Source: an uncultured Lachnospiraceae bacterium
GTDB taxonomy: Bacteria; Bacillota; Clostridia; Lachnospirales; Lachnospiraceae
DNA length: 64,000 bases
Direction: 5' to 3'
NCBI GenBank assembly: GCA_910584945.1
Contig: CAJUDY010000012.1
Location: 1 to 64,000, forward strand
The notes beneath the pieces are model-generated. The model did not search any database and was not told the origin of the DNA. It saw nothing but the letters and a program-made list of their open reading frames with translations. Position numbers and translations under genes: made by a program. Shown one piece after another: positions 7,507-16,732 of the stretch (positions are counted from its first letter, which is position 1; every line of letters begins with the position of its first letter).

Positions 7507-7665
7507 CGTTTCCTGTCCGGGAAAGGGGGCGGTTTTTTGTGAAAAGCACGAAAAAGGGAGAAAAAAATATGTGAAAAACGACGAATGCAGTCTGGTATTA
7601 TTCTGAGAGTTGCAAAAAAGTGTCGTAAATTGTGAAAAAACAAGGAAGATTTTTTGGGGAAAATA

Positions 7666-7694
7666 TTCACTATTTACAGAAGGTATGCTATAAT
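7666..7694 (+). promoter_or_regulatory. Extended -10 promoter of glgC
   Basis: TTCACT (7666-7671), 17 bases, then TGCTATAAT with an extended -10 TGn element (7686-7694). It lies 44 bases upstream of the glgC start. Confidence 0.7.
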
Positions 7695-7738
7695 GAAAAC
7701 ATCAAAGCATTATAATGTTTACAGCAAGAGGTGATAGC

Positions 7739-9013
7739 GTGATTAAAAAAGAGATGATAGCCATGCTTTTGGCAGGCGGACAGGGAAGCAGACTTGGCGT
7801 GCTTACCGCAAAGGTGGCGAAGCCGGCGGTTGCGTTCGGGGGCAAATACCGCATTATTGATTTCCCTCTCAGCAACTGCATCAATTCGGGGATTGATACC
7901 GTGGGAGTGCTGACACAATATCAGCCCCTTCGGCTGAATACGCATATCGGGATTGGCATGCCCTGGGACCTGGACCGCAACAATGGAGGGGTGACGGTGC
8001 TCTCTCCCTATGAGAGAAGCGCCGGGAGCGACTGGTATTCCGGGACAGCCAATGCGATCTACCAGAACATTGATTATATTGACACCTACAATCCGGACTA
8101 TGTTCTGATCCTTTCCGGGGATCATATCTATAAGATGGATTACGAGGTCATGCTGGATTACCACAAAGAGAACAACGCTGCTGTCACGATTGCCTGCATG
8201 CCGGTTCCCTGGGAGGAAGCGGGCCGCTTTGGAGTCGTGATCACGGACGAGCACGGCCAGATCAACGAGTTTGAAGAAAAGCCGGCGAATCCAAGAAGCA
8301 ATCTGGCTTCCATGGGGATCTATATTTTTACCTGGAAGCTTTTAAGAGAAGCTCTGATCAAGATGAAGGATGTACCTCACTGCGACTTTGGTAAGCATAT
8401 CCTTCCGGAATGCCTCGAGAAGAAGGAACGCCTCTTCGCCTATGAGTACAACGGCTACTGGAAAGACGTGGGGACGCTCGGCTCTTACTGGGAGGCCAAT
8501 ATGGAGCTGATCGATATCATTCCGGAGTTCAATCTGTATGAGGAGTTCTGGAAGATCTATACGAAGAGTGACGCGGTGCCGCCTCTCTACGTATCCCAGG
8601 AAGGATTCATCGAGCGGAGCATTGTCTGCGGCAATTCCGACATCGAAGGGACGGTGGTCAATTCGGTCATCGGAGCCGGAGTCACCGTAGAAAAAGGAGC
8701 GGTGGTGCGGGATTCCATTATTATGAAGAACACCGTCATCGGAGCCGGAAGCAAAGTGGAAAAAGCCATCATTGCCGAGGAAGTCCGGGTGGGAGAGAAC
8801 TGTGTCCTCGGCGTGGGGGAGAAGATTCCGAATAAAGTGAATCCGAAGGTGTACTCCTTTGGCCTTGTAACCATCGGAGAGAACACGGTGATTCCGCCGG
8901 GCGTGACGATCGGTCTTAACACGGCTGTGTCCGGCAGGACCGAGAAGAGCGACTATCCGGGCGGAGTGCTCGAAAGCGGCGAGACATTGATTAAGGCAGG
9001 TGAGAGATCATGA
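7739..9013 (+). CDS. glgC: Glucose-1-phosphate adenylyltransferase, catalytic subunit
   Basis: This 424-residue enzyme makes ADP-glucose from glucose 1-phosphate and ATP, the committed step of glycogen synthesis. The nucleotidyltransferase loop AGGQGSRL is at 12-19, and the C-terminal third is a left-handed beta-helix with hexapeptide repeats. The GTG at 7739 is taken as start because AGAGGTG lies before it and the N-terminus then matches family members; ATG 7715 lacks a ribosome site. It overlaps glgD by four bases (ATGA), implying translational coupling, as expected for the Firmicutes GlgC/GlgD heteromer. No glgA, glgB or glgP is in the window. Confidence 0.93.
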   Translation: MIKKEMIAMLLAGGQGSRLGVLTAKVAKPAVAFGGKYRIIDFPLSNCINSGIDTVGVLTQYQPLRLNTHIGIGMPWDLDRNNGGVTVLSPYERSAGSDWYSGTANAIYQNIDYIDTYNPDYVLILSGDHIYKMDYEVMLDYHKENNAAVTIACMPVPWEEAGRFGVVITDEHGQINEFEEKPANPRSNLASMGIYIFTWKLLREALIKMKDVPHCDFGKHILPECLEKKERLFAYEYNGYWKDVGTLGSYWEANMELIDIIPEFNLYEEFWKIYTKSDAVPPLYVSQEGFIERSIVCGNSDIEGTVVNSVIGAGVTVEKGAVVRDSIIMKNTVIGAGSKVEKAIIAEEVRVGENCVLGVGEKIPNKVNPKVYSFGLVTIGENTVIPPGVTIGLNTAVSGRTEKSDYPGGVLESGETLIKAGERS

Positions 9014-10128
9014 GAGCGATAGGACTTATTTTGGCAGGCGGCAACAACCACAGGATGAGAGAACTGTCCACCAAGCGCGCCATCGCCGCCATGCCTGTGG
9101 CGGGGAGTTACCGGGGCATTGACTTTTCTCTGAGCAATATGTCCAATTCCCACGTGCAGAAGGTGGCCGTGCTGACCCAGTACAATTCCCGCTCTCTGAA
9201 CGAGCATCTGAGCTCCTCCAAATGGTGGGATTTCGGAAGAAAGCAGGGGGGACTTTATATCTTTACCCCTATGGTGACGGCGGACAACAATTTCTGGTAC
9301 CGGGGCACGGCGGACTGTATCTATCAGAATCTGGACTGGTTAAAGCAGAGTCACGAACCTTATGTGGTCATTGCTTCCGGGGACGGAGTCTACAAGCTCG
9401 ACTACAACAGGGTGCTGGAGTACCATATCGAGAAGAAAGCGGATATCACGGTTGTGTGCAAGGATATGCCGGAGGGCACGGACATGAGCCGGTTCGGCGT
9501 GGTCAAGGACGACGGAGACGGTCGGCTGATCGATATGGAAGAAAAACCCATGATGACGGATGCGCATCTGGTATCTTGCGGGATCTACATCATCCGCAGG
9601 CGTCAGCTTATCGAGCTGATTGAGCGGTGCGCCCAGGAAGACCGCTATGATTTTGTGCGGGACATCCTGATCCGCTACAAGAATGTGAAGAAGATCTACG
9701 CTTATCGGATGGACAGCTATTGGAACAGCATTTCCTCCGTGGAGTCGTATTATGAGACCAATATGGATTTCCTGAAGCCGGAAGTCAGAAGGCACTTCCT
9801 TAAGGAATATCCGGATATCTATTCGAAGGTGCAGGATCTTCCGCCTGCGAAATACAATGCAGGTTCCAATGTAAAGAACAGCCTGGTTGCCAGCGGGTGC
9901 ATCATCAACGGCACAGTTGAGAATTCCGTTCTGTTTAAGAAGGTATTCGTGGGGAACAACTGTGTAATCAAGAATTCGATCATTCTGAACGACGTGTATC
10001 TGGGCGATAATACTTATATTGAGAACTGCATCGTGGAGAGCAGGGACACGATTCGGGCGAATTCCCAATACGTGGGTGAAAATGGTGTGAAAGTGGTCAT
10101 TGAAAAAAATGACAGGTACGTATTGTAG
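9010..10128 (+). CDS. glgD: Glucose-1-phosphate adenylyltransferase, GlgD subunit
   Basis: This 372-residue GlgC paralogue is typical of Firmicutes, where GlgD forms a complex with GlgC and raises its activity. The loop at 9-16 reads LAGGNNHRM instead of AGGQGSRL, so the catalytic Arg context is altered, consistent with a regulatory subunit. The C-terminal beta-helix hexapeptide region is retained but shorter than in GlgC. It starts inside the glgC stop (ATGA). Downstream is an 80-base gap with a 9-bp hairpin and then spoVG. Confidence 0.92.
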   Translation: MRAIGLILAGGNNHRMRELSTKRAIAAMPVAGSYRGIDFSLSNMSNSHVQKVAVLTQYNSRSLNEHLSSSKWWDFGRKQGGLYIFTPMVTADNNFWYRGTADCIYQNLDWLKQSHEPYVVIASGDGVYKLDYNRVLEYHIEKKADITVVCKDMPEGTDMSRFGVVKDDGDGRLIDMEEKPMMTDAHLVSCGIYIIRRRQLIELIERCAQEDRYDFVRDILIRYKNVKKIYAYRMDSYWNSISSVESYYETNMDFLKPEVRRHFLKEYPDIYSKVQDLPPAKYNAGSNVKNSLVASGCIINGTVENSVLFKKVFVGNNCVIKNSIILNDVYLGDNTYIENCIVESRDTIRANSQYVGENGVKVVIEKNDRYVL

Positions 10129-10135
10129 TATCTGA

Positions 10136-10164
10136 AGTAACTGTGAAGGAACGGAACAGTTACT
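10136..10164 (+). other. Hairpin between glgD and spoVG
   Basis: AGTAACTGT (10136-10144) and ACAGTTACT (10156-10164) form a perfect 9-bp stem with an 11-base loop. No T-run follows, so it is not an intrinsic terminator; it may stabilise the glgCD 3' end or be an operator in the spoVG leader. Confidence 0.4.
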
Positions 10165-10208
10165 GTCTGAACTCGAAAAGCGTGACAGGTGAAAAGGAGT
10201 GTTTTATC

Positions 10209-10481
10209 ATGAAAATTACAGATGTACGGGTTCGTAAAGTGGCAAAAGAAGGTAAGATGAAAGCAGTTGTGTCCATTACAATTGATGAAGAATTCGTAGT
10301 CCATGACATCAAGGTGATCGAAGGAGAGAAAGGGTTGTTCATTGCGATGCCCAGCAGAAAGGCGTCGGACGGAGAATACCGTGATATTGCACATCCCATC
10401 AACTCCCTTACCAGGGATTCGATCCAGACGATGATTCTTGACAGATATGAGGAGACGCTGACACAGCCCGTGCTCTCATAA
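10209..10481 (+). CDS. spoVG: SpoVG family regulatory protein
   Basis: This 90-residue protein starts MKITDVRVRKV and carries the conserved MPSRK segment around residue 48. SpoVG is a small nucleic-acid-binding regulator that acts in asymmetric septation during sporulation and in envelope functions in other Firmicutes. The start at 10209 is set by AAGGAG eight bases upstream; an in-frame start at 10143 lies in the upstream hairpin. The gene is followed by a strong terminator. Its length and sequence are normal. Confidence 0.93.
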   Translation: MKITDVRVRKVAKEGKMKAVVSITIDEEFVVHDIKVIEGEKGLFIAMPSRKASDGEYRDIAHPINSLTRDSIQTMILDRYEETLTQPVLS

Positions 10482-10494
10482 AACACCAATGAAG

Positions 10495-10522
10495 ACCTGT
10501 GGCGAAAAGCCGCAGGTTTTTT
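10495..10522 (+). terminator. Intrinsic terminator of spoVG
   Basis: Stem ACCTGTGGC/GCCGCAGGT (one G-T pair), loop GAAAA, followed by TTTTTT. It lies 13 bases after the spoVG stop. Confidence 0.9.
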
Positions 10523-10524
10523 GG

Positions 10525-10553
10525 TTGCAAAAAGAGGAAGGGTCATGTAAAAT
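10525..10553 (+). promoter_or_regulatory. Sigma-A promoter of the pth-mfd operon
   Basis: TTGCAA (10525-10530), 17 bases, TAAAAT (10548-10553), directly after the spoVG terminator and 40 bases before pth. Confidence 0.65.
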
Positions 10554-10593
10554 ACACATGTAGCAGAAAAGACGGAAAAGACGGAGAAAAAAG

Positions 10594-11175
10594 ATGTATG
10601 TGATCGTAGGCCTGGGGAATCCGGGCAGTAAATATGAAGGGACAAGACACAATGCAGGATACCAGGTGCTTGACTGCCTGGCGTCCTCCTATCGGATCGA
10701 GATCAATCAGAGAAAGCACCGGGCCCTCTGCGGGACCGGGGTGATCGAGGGACACAAAGTACTGCTGGTAAAGCCGCAGACCTATATGAACTTAAGCGGA
10801 GAGAGTGTACGGGAAGCGGTGGATTACTACAAGATCGATCCGGAGGAAGAGCTCCTTGTGATCTACGATGACGTTTCTCTGGAACCGGGACAGCTGAGAA
10901 TCCGAAGAAAAGGAAGCGCCGGAGGGCACAACGGTGTCAAGAATATCCTTCTGCATCTGGGAACCCAGGTTTTTCCGAGAATCAAGGTGGGGGTCGGTAA
11001 AAAGCCGGAAGGATACGATCTGGCGGATTATGTGCTGGGACACTTTTCCAAAGAGGAAGACGGCGTGATGCAGGAAGCCTTTGTACGCGCGGCCTGTGCG
11101 GCGGCTGCCATTCTGGCCAATGGGCCGGACAAAGCCATGAATGATTATAATCAGGGAGCAGCGAAACCATCATGA
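10594..11175 (+). CDS. pth: Peptidyl-tRNA hydrolase
   Basis: This 193-residue enzyme releases tRNA from prematurely dropped peptidyl-tRNA. The catalytic His is H19 in TRHNAG, and the YDDVSL segment supplies the conserved Asp near residue 93. Length is normal. It overlaps mfd by four bases (ATGA), a gene order (pth-mfd) widely kept in Firmicutes. Confidence 0.95.
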   Translation: MYVIVGLGNPGSKYEGTRHNAGYQVLDCLASSYRIEINQRKHRALCGTGVIEGHKVLLVKPQTYMNLSGESVREAVDYYKIDPEEELLVIYDDVSLEPGQLRIRRKGSAGGHNGVKNILLHLGTQVFPRIKVGVGKKPEGYDLADYVLGHFSKEEDGVMQEAFVRAACAAAAILANGPDKAMNDYNQGAAKPS

Positions 11176-14100
11176 ATACTTTTTATGAACCGCTGTTACA
11201 GCTTGAAGTGTTTGTCAAGGCCCGGGAGAGGCTTGCAAAAGAAGAGGGGCTTTTACTTCTTACCGGCTGCGTGGAATCTCAGAAGACGCACCTGATGTAT
11301 AGTCTGGGAAAGGACTATGAAGTCAAGCTGATCCTCACATACAATGAATTAAAGGCCAAGGAAATCTATGAGGAATATCAGGCGCTTGGGGAAGAGGTGT
11401 ACTATTATCCCGCAAAAGATTTTCTCTTTTTTCATGCGGACCTTCAGGGGAATGAGCTGCTCCGGCAGAGAATGACGGCGGTATCGAGACTGCTGTCCGG
11501 TCAGCCGGCGGTGATCGTGACGACCCTGGACGGGTGTATGGATCCGCTTCTGCCCTTTGAGAAGCTGCGGGAGCTGACCTTGTCCATCGGCTGCGGCAGC
11601 ATGGTGGAAATGGACGCCGTGAAGACCCGTCTGGTGCAGATGGGGTATGAGCGGGCCGGCCAGGCGGAACTCCCCGGGCAGTTCGCCGTCCGGGGCGGAA
11701 TTCTGGATATCTATCCCCTGACGGAAGAATATCCGGTTCGAATCGAACTGTGGGACGACGAGGTGGACTCCATACGAAGCTTCGACGCATCCAGCCAGCG
11801 GTCTATGGAGAACCTCGAAGAGATCCTTCTGTATCCGGCGGCGGAGTTAAACCCGGGAGAGCATCACTGTCAGGGAGTCAGCCTTTTAGAGTACCTGGAA
11901 GAGTATCATTCGCTGGTTTTTCTGGACGAGGTGAACCGTCTCTTCGAGCGGGGAGAGACGGTGGAGAAGGAGTATCGTCAGAACTTTGAAAACCGTCTGG
12001 AAAAGGGGCAGATTGAGGCCGGGCTGGAAGAGGAGATCTTCGCCTGCGAACAGATCATGTACCGCTTAAACCGGATGAAAGGGGCGGCTTTTGGAACCCT
12101 GGAGACAACGGATAAGCGGATGGATTTCAAAAGCCGCTGCCGGCTGGATACCCGATCCATCCAGTCTTACAACGGCCACTTTGAACTGCTGATCAAGGAT
12201 CTGAAGCGCTGGAAGAGGGAACAGTATCAGGTCATTCTTATGTGTGCTTCCAGGACCCGGGGAAAGCGTCTGGCAGGGGAACTGCTGGCGGAGGATTTAA
12301 ACGCTTTCTACAGTGAGGAGGAAGCCCGGGTGGTGCAGCCGGGAGAGATCATGGTGGTCCACGGCAATGTCTTCCGGGGATATGAGTATCCCTTGATCCG
12401 TTTTGCCGTCGTGTCGGAGACGGATGTCTTCGGCCGGGAGAAGAAAAAGAAGAAGAAAAAGTTAAAGTCCTATGAAGGACGTAAGATCAGCAGCTTCACG
12501 GATTTGTCCATCGGAGATTATGTGGTGCACGAGAATCACGGCTTTGGAATCTACCGGGGCATTGAGAAGATCACGGTGGACAAAACCGTAAAAGACTATA
12601 TGAAGATCGAGTACAGCAAGGGGGCCTGCCTTTATATTCTCGCCACCCAGCTGGACGCCATTCAAAAGTACGGGAGTGCGGACGCCGGGAAGGCCCCAAG
12701 GCTCAATACTCTGGGCGGGCAGGACTGGAAGAAGACCAGGTCGAAGGTAAAAGGCGCCGTTCAGGAGGTGGCAAAAGATCTGGTGGAGCTGTACGCCGCA
12801 AGACAGTCGGAAAAAGGGTATGTCTACGGTCCGGATACCATATGGCAGAGGGAGTTTGAGGAGCTCTTTCCCTATGAGGAGACGGAGGATCAGCAGAAGG
12901 CGATCCAGGATGTGAAGAAGGACATGGAGAGCAGCAGGATTATGGACCGGCTGATCTGCGGGGATGTGGGCTACGGCAAGACGGAGGTGGCCATCCGCGC
13001 GGCGTTCAAGGCGGTGCAGGAGAGTCGACAGGTGGTGTATCTGGTTCCCACGACCATCCTGGCCCAGCAGCATTACAATACGTTTGTGCAGCGTATGAAG
13101 GAATTCCCGGTGCGGACGGACCTTTTATGCCGCTTCCGTACACCGGGGCAGCAGAAAAAGACGCTGGAAGATTTAAGAAAAGGGCTGGTGGACATTGTAA
13201 TCGGCACCCACCGGGTGCTCTCCAAGGATGTGGAGTACAAGGAGCTTGGCCTTCTGATCATCGATGAGGAGCAGCGGTTCGGCGTGGCGGACAAGGAGAA
13301 GATCAAGAAGCTCAAGACCAATGTGGATGTGCTGACCTTAAGCGCGACGCCGATTCCCCGGACGCTGCATATGAGTCTTGCGGGAATCCGGGATATGAGC
13401 GTTCTGGAGGAGCCGCCGATAGACCGGATGCCCATACAGACCTATGTCTGCGAGTATGACGAGGAGATGGTCCGGGCAGCGGTCCACCGGGAACTGTCCA
13501 GAGAGGGGCAGATCTACTATGTCTACAACCGGGTGGAGACCATCGCGGACGTCACCCACCGGCTGCAGGAGCTGGTACCGGAGGCCAGCGTGGCCTATGC
13601 CCACGGACAGATGAAAGAACACGAGCTGGAGAAAATCATGTACGAGTTTATTGAAGGCTCGATTGATGTGCTGGTATCCACGACGATCATTGAGACGGGG
13701 ATGGACATCTCCAACGTCAATACGATCATTATCCACGACGCGGACCGCATGGGCCTGTCCCAGCTCTATCAGCTGCGGGGAAGAGTGGGTCGTGCCAACC
13801 GGACCGCTTACGCCTTTTTGCTGTATAAGAAAGACAAGATGTTAAAAGAAGTGGCGGAGAAGCGTCTCCATGCCATCCGGGAGTACTCCGATCTGGGAAG
13901 CGGTTTCAAGATCGCCATGCGGGATATGGAGATCCGGGGAGTGGGTACGCTTCTGGGACAGAGACAGCATGGCCATATGCAGGCGGTGGGCTACAATCTG
14001 TACTGCAAGATGCTCAACGAAGCGGTGCGCCGGATGAAGGGCGAGGAAAAGGTCGAAGAGGAAGACTTTGAGACCGTGGCGGATTTGCAGATCGACGCCT

Positions 14101-14573
14101 ATATTCCGGATTCCTATATCCGCAACGAGGCCGTGAAGCTGGACATCTACCGCCGGATTGCGGCGGTGGAAAATGAGGAGGAGCAGGAAGATATGCTGGA
14201 GGAGTTGATCGACCGCTTTGGGGAGCCGCCGAAGTCCGTACTGAATCTTCTTGAGATTACGAAACTTCGGGGGCAGGCCCACGAGCTTTATATAAAGGAG
14301 ATCAAAGGGAGAGCAGACCGGATCGTATTCACGATGTATGAGAAGGCAGCGATTTACCCGGCGCGGATACCGGAACTGATCTCCGGTATGGGTTCTTCCA
14401 TGATTTTCAAAAAGTCGGAACCGGTGCAGTTTATTTACGAGGTGAACAGACGGAAGCAGAAGGCAGAACAAGACCTTCTGAGCCTGACCGGGGAGATCCT
14501 CAATAAGATGAAGATCCTGCTGGAATCGCAAGAAAAGCAGCAGAATATGGATGCAGGAGCAAGTGACAGATGA
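11172..14573 (+). CDS. mfd: Transcription-repair coupling factor
   Basis: This 1133-residue ATP-dependent translocase removes RNA polymerase stalled at DNA lesions and recruits UvrA. In order it has a UvrB-like N-terminal region, a lysine-rich linker near residue 425, a CarD-like RNA polymerase-interacting domain (about 440-510), a RecG-like motor with Walker A GDVGYGKTE near 597 and a DEEQ box, and a C-terminal TRCF domain. Length is that of a complete protein. Start and stop overlap pth and the next lipoprotein gene by four bases each, so the whole group is translationally linked. Confidence 0.96.
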   Translation: MNTFYEPLLQLEVFVKARERLAKEEGLLLLTGCVESQKTHLMYSLGKDYEVKLILTYNELKAKEIYEEYQALGEEVYYYPAKDFLFFHADLQGNELLRQRMTAVSRLLSGQPAVIVTTLDGCMDPLLPFEKLRELTLSIGCGSMVEMDAVKTRLVQMGYERAGQAELPGQFAVRGGILDIYPLTEEYPVRIELWDDEVDSIRSFDASSQRSMENLEEILLYPAAELNPGEHHCQGVSLLEYLEEYHSLVFLDEVNRLFERGETVEKEYRQNFENRLEKGQIEAGLEEEIFACEQIMYRLNRMKGAAFGTLETTDKRMDFKSRCRLDTRSIQSYNGHFELLIKDLKRWKREQYQVILMCASRTRGKRLAGELLAEDLNAFYSEEEARVVQPGEIMVVHGNVFRGYEYPLIRFAVVSETDVFGREKKKKKKKLKSYEGRKISSFTDLSIGDYVVHENHGFGIYRGIEKITVDKTVKDYMKIEYSKGACLYILATQLDAIQKYGSADAGKAPRLNTLGGQDWKKTRSKVKGAVQEVAKDLVELYAARQSEKGYVYGPDTIWQREFEELFPYEETEDQQKAIQDVKKDMESSRIMDRLICGDVGYGKTEVAIRAAFKAVQESRQVVYLVPTTILAQQHYNTFVQRMKEFPVRTDLLCRFRTPGQQKKTLEDLRKGLVDIVIGTHRVLSKDVEYKELGLLIIDEEQRFGVADKEKIKKLKTNVDVLTLSATPIPRTLHMSLAGIRDMSVLEEPPIDRMPIQTYVCEYDEEMVRAAVHRELSREGQIYYVYNRVETIADVTHRLQELVPEASVAYAHGQMKEHELEKIMYEFIEGSIDVLVSTTIIETGMDISNVNTIIIHDADRMGLSQLYQLRGRVGRANRTAYAFLLYKKDKMLKEVAEKRLHAIREYSDLGSGFKIAMRDMEIRGVGTLLGQRQHGHMQAVGYNLYCKMLNEAVRRMKGEEKVEEEDFETVADLQIDAYIPDSYIRNEAVKLDIYRRIAAVENEEEQEDMLEELIDRFGEPPKSVLNLLEITKLRGQAHELYIKEIKGRADRIVFTMYEKAAIYPARIPELISGMGSSMIFKKSEPVQFIYEVNRRKQKAEQDLLSLTGEILNKMKILLESQEKQQNMDAGASDR

Positions 14574-15580
14574 AAAAAGGATTAAAAGCGATCCTGTTCG
14601 TCCTCTGCATGTCCCTTCTGGGCTGCGGACGTGAGACTTCCGCAGAGGACCCGGCGGCGTTCCTGGTGAACGGGGAGCCGGTGGGGCTTCGGGAGTGGAA
14701 TTTTTACGTGCGGATGAACCAGATGCAGTGGGAGAAGGTGTGGCTTAATGCTTACGGAGACGACATGTGGAGTCAGACGGCGGACGAGGAAAAAGGGACG
14801 ACCATGGCGGAGCAGCTGAAAGAAGAAGTGATGGAGTCCATCTGCCGGATTCACCTGGCCTGCCAGCACGCGGAAGAGTACGGGGTCTCTCTGGACGAAG
14901 GGAAAAAGCAGGAGATCAGGGAGCGGGCGGCGTCCTTTATGGAGGGATATCACGAGGCCCTTCTTGCCTATGCGGGAGCCGACGAAGATTTTGTCTTCGA
15001 GCAGCTCTCCGGACGGGAGCTGTCCTTTCTGGTGGCCGAGGCCTGCGTGGCGGACTATGAACCGGAGATTTCGGAAGAGGATGTGCGCCGGGAAGGAATC
15101 TTATATGTGCTGATCTCCACCACCGGGCTTCGGGATGCGGAAGGAAATCTGGAACCTTTTTCTCAGGAAGAAGTCGAGCGGCGTACCCAGGTGGCGAAGG
15201 ATGTGTGCGAGGCGGCGCGAGAGAGCGGGGATCTTCAGGCAGCGGCGGAAGCGGAAGGACTGACACCGATCAAAGGGAGTATGGGAAAGAGCAATGAGGG
15301 AGACGGTCAGGAGCCCCGGATGCTGGACGCGGCCAGAGCGCTTAAGGTGGGGGAGATCTCAGACCCCGTCTGGACGGAAGAAGGATGGTTCCTGGTGCAG
15401 CACACCAGCGATTATGACGAGGAAGGAACCGCTTATTACCGGGAACGCCTGATCCGCCGGGCCAGAGAAGAAGAATATGAGAGAATTTACGACGGGTGGC
15501 GAAAAGAGGCGCAGATCACGGTCCATCAGGAGGTTCTTGACCAGGTGGATGTGAAAATTGTGTTAAAGGAGTTGCTCTGA
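14570..15580 (+). CDS. PrsA/SurA-like peptidyl-prolyl isomerase lipoprotein
   Basis: This 336-residue predicted lipoprotein has a signal peptide ending in the lipobox LLGC (C19). A SurA/PrsA-type helical N-domain follows (about 35-165). A parvulin-like segment lies at about 175-285, recognisable from GEISDPVWTEEGW, but the usual leading motif of active parvulins is poorly kept, so catalysis is doubtful. Such foldases act outside the membrane on secreted proteins. It overlaps mfd by four bases. A near-relative is the next gene, so the pair probably arose by duplication. Confidence 0.8.
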   Translation: MKKGLKAILFVLCMSLLGCGRETSAEDPAAFLVNGEPVGLREWNFYVRMNQMQWEKVWLNAYGDDMWSQTADEEKGTTMAEQLKEEVMESICRIHLACQHAEEYGVSLDEGKKQEIRERAASFMEGYHEALLAYAGADEDFVFEQLSGRELSFLVAEACVADYEPEISEEDVRREGILYVLISTTGLRDAEGNLEPFSQEEVERRTQVAKDVCEAARESGDLQAAAEAEGLTPIKGSMGKSNEGDGQEPRMLDAARALKVGEISDPVWTEEGWFLVQHTSDYDEEGTAYYRERLIRRAREEEYERIYDGWRKEAQITVHQEVLDQVDVKIVLKELL

Positions 15581-15600
15581 GTATGAAAAAAGTTTATAAT
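15572..15600 (+). promoter_or_regulatory. Internal sigma-A promoter before the second foldase gene
   Basis: TTGCTC (15572-15577) overlaps the end of the first foldase gene; after 17 bases comes TATAAT (15595-15600). It could drive the second foldase, the GH25-like protein and pncB. Confidence 0.6.
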
Positions 15601-15637
15601 CAAAGGAAAACCTGTACAATGAGGAGGACAATGTGGT

Positions 15638-16732
15638 ATGAAAAAGCATAAGGCGGGATGTCTGATCCTTCTGTTCGCGATGACGGCGGCGCTGACCGGA
15701 TGCTCCGGAACGAATAAAACAGACAACAAGGCAGAGGCGATCAATGTGGGCGGGATATCCGTCCCTCTTGGAGAAGTGAACTTTTATCTGCGCTACCAGC
15801 AGACCCAGATGCAGGGGATGTACGGCGCGTACTTCGGCGAAGACTTTATGAATCAGGATCTTATGGGAATGGGTACCCCTTACGGCGAGACCATAAGAGA
15901 TACGGTTGTAGAGACCATGGAAGAATATTATGTGGTGGAGGCTCATGCAGAGGAGCTTGGGGTTTCCCTGACCGATGAGGAGAACGGGAAGATCAAGGAG
16001 GCGGCCCAGGCTTTTCTGGCTGCCAATGACAGCAAGACGTTAAAGGCCATGTCGGCGGATGAGGCGACGGTCAGCCATGTGCTTTCCCTTATGACGCTGC
16101 AGGCAAAGGTCTATGACAACCGGGCGGCGACCATTGACACGGAAGTGGATGAGGAGGAGATCGCGCAGAAGAGAATCGGTTATGTACTGAATTCCTTAGC
16201 TGGTACCACCGATGAGGAGGGCAATGTCATCGAGCTGACAGAGGAGGAGAAGGCAGAGAAGCGGGCCCAGATGGAGACTTTGCTGTCCGCCGCGAAAGAA
16301 AGCGGCGACCTTCAGGCAGCGGCGGACGCGCAGTCGCTGAGTTATTCGAACCTGACTTACGGGAAGGACGGCAGCAGCCTTGATGAGGCGGTGGAAAATG
16401 CGGCGAATGCTCTCTCGGAGGGGGAATGTTCCGATCTGATTGAGACGGAGAACGGTTACTACATCGTCTGCCTGGAAAGCGCGTTTGACGAAGAGGCAAC
16501 CGAGACGGCAAGACAGAACGAGCTGAACCAGAGGGAGCGGGACGCTTACGACAACTGGTATACCCCTCTTTCGGAGAGCGCAGAGATCACCACCAACGAC
16601 GAAGCGATCCAGACGCTGACCTTTGAGCGCATCTTCAGCCAGCCAGTGGAAGAAGAGCCGGAGGCAGCGGAAGATTTGGAGACGACAGACAGCGAAGACG
16701 GTTCGGAAGCGTCAGGAGAGGAAACAGAATGA
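15638..16732 (+). CDS. Second PrsA/SurA-like foldase lipoprotein
   Basis: This 364-residue lipoprotein has lipobox LTGC (C22). It shares the layout of the preceding protein: a SurA-like N-domain starting around INVGGISVPLGEVNFYLRY, then a degenerate parvulin-like segment with ALSEGECSDLIETENGYYI near 250-268. The C-terminal ~35 residues are acidic and Glu/Thr/Ser-rich, possibly a flexible tail. It is expected to be anchored to the outer face of the membrane and help fold exported proteins. GAGGAGG precedes the start. The stop overlaps the next gene by four bases. Confidence 0.8.
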   Translation: MKKHKAGCLILLFAMTAALTGCSGTNKTDNKAEAINVGGISVPLGEVNFYLRYQQTQMQGMYGAYFGEDFMNQDLMGMGTPYGETIRDTVVETMEEYYVVEAHAEELGVSLTDEENGKIKEAAQAFLAANDSKTLKAMSADEATVSHVLSLMTLQAKVYDNRAATIDTEVDEEEIAQKRIGYVLNSLAGTTDEEGNVIELTEEEKAEKRAQMETLLSAAKESGDLQAAADAQSLSYSNLTYGKDGSSLDEAVENAANALSEGECSDLIETENGYYIVCLESAFDEEATETARQNELNQRERDAYDNWYTPLSESAEITTNDEAIQTLTFERIFSQPVEEEPEAAEDLETTDSEDGSEASGEETE

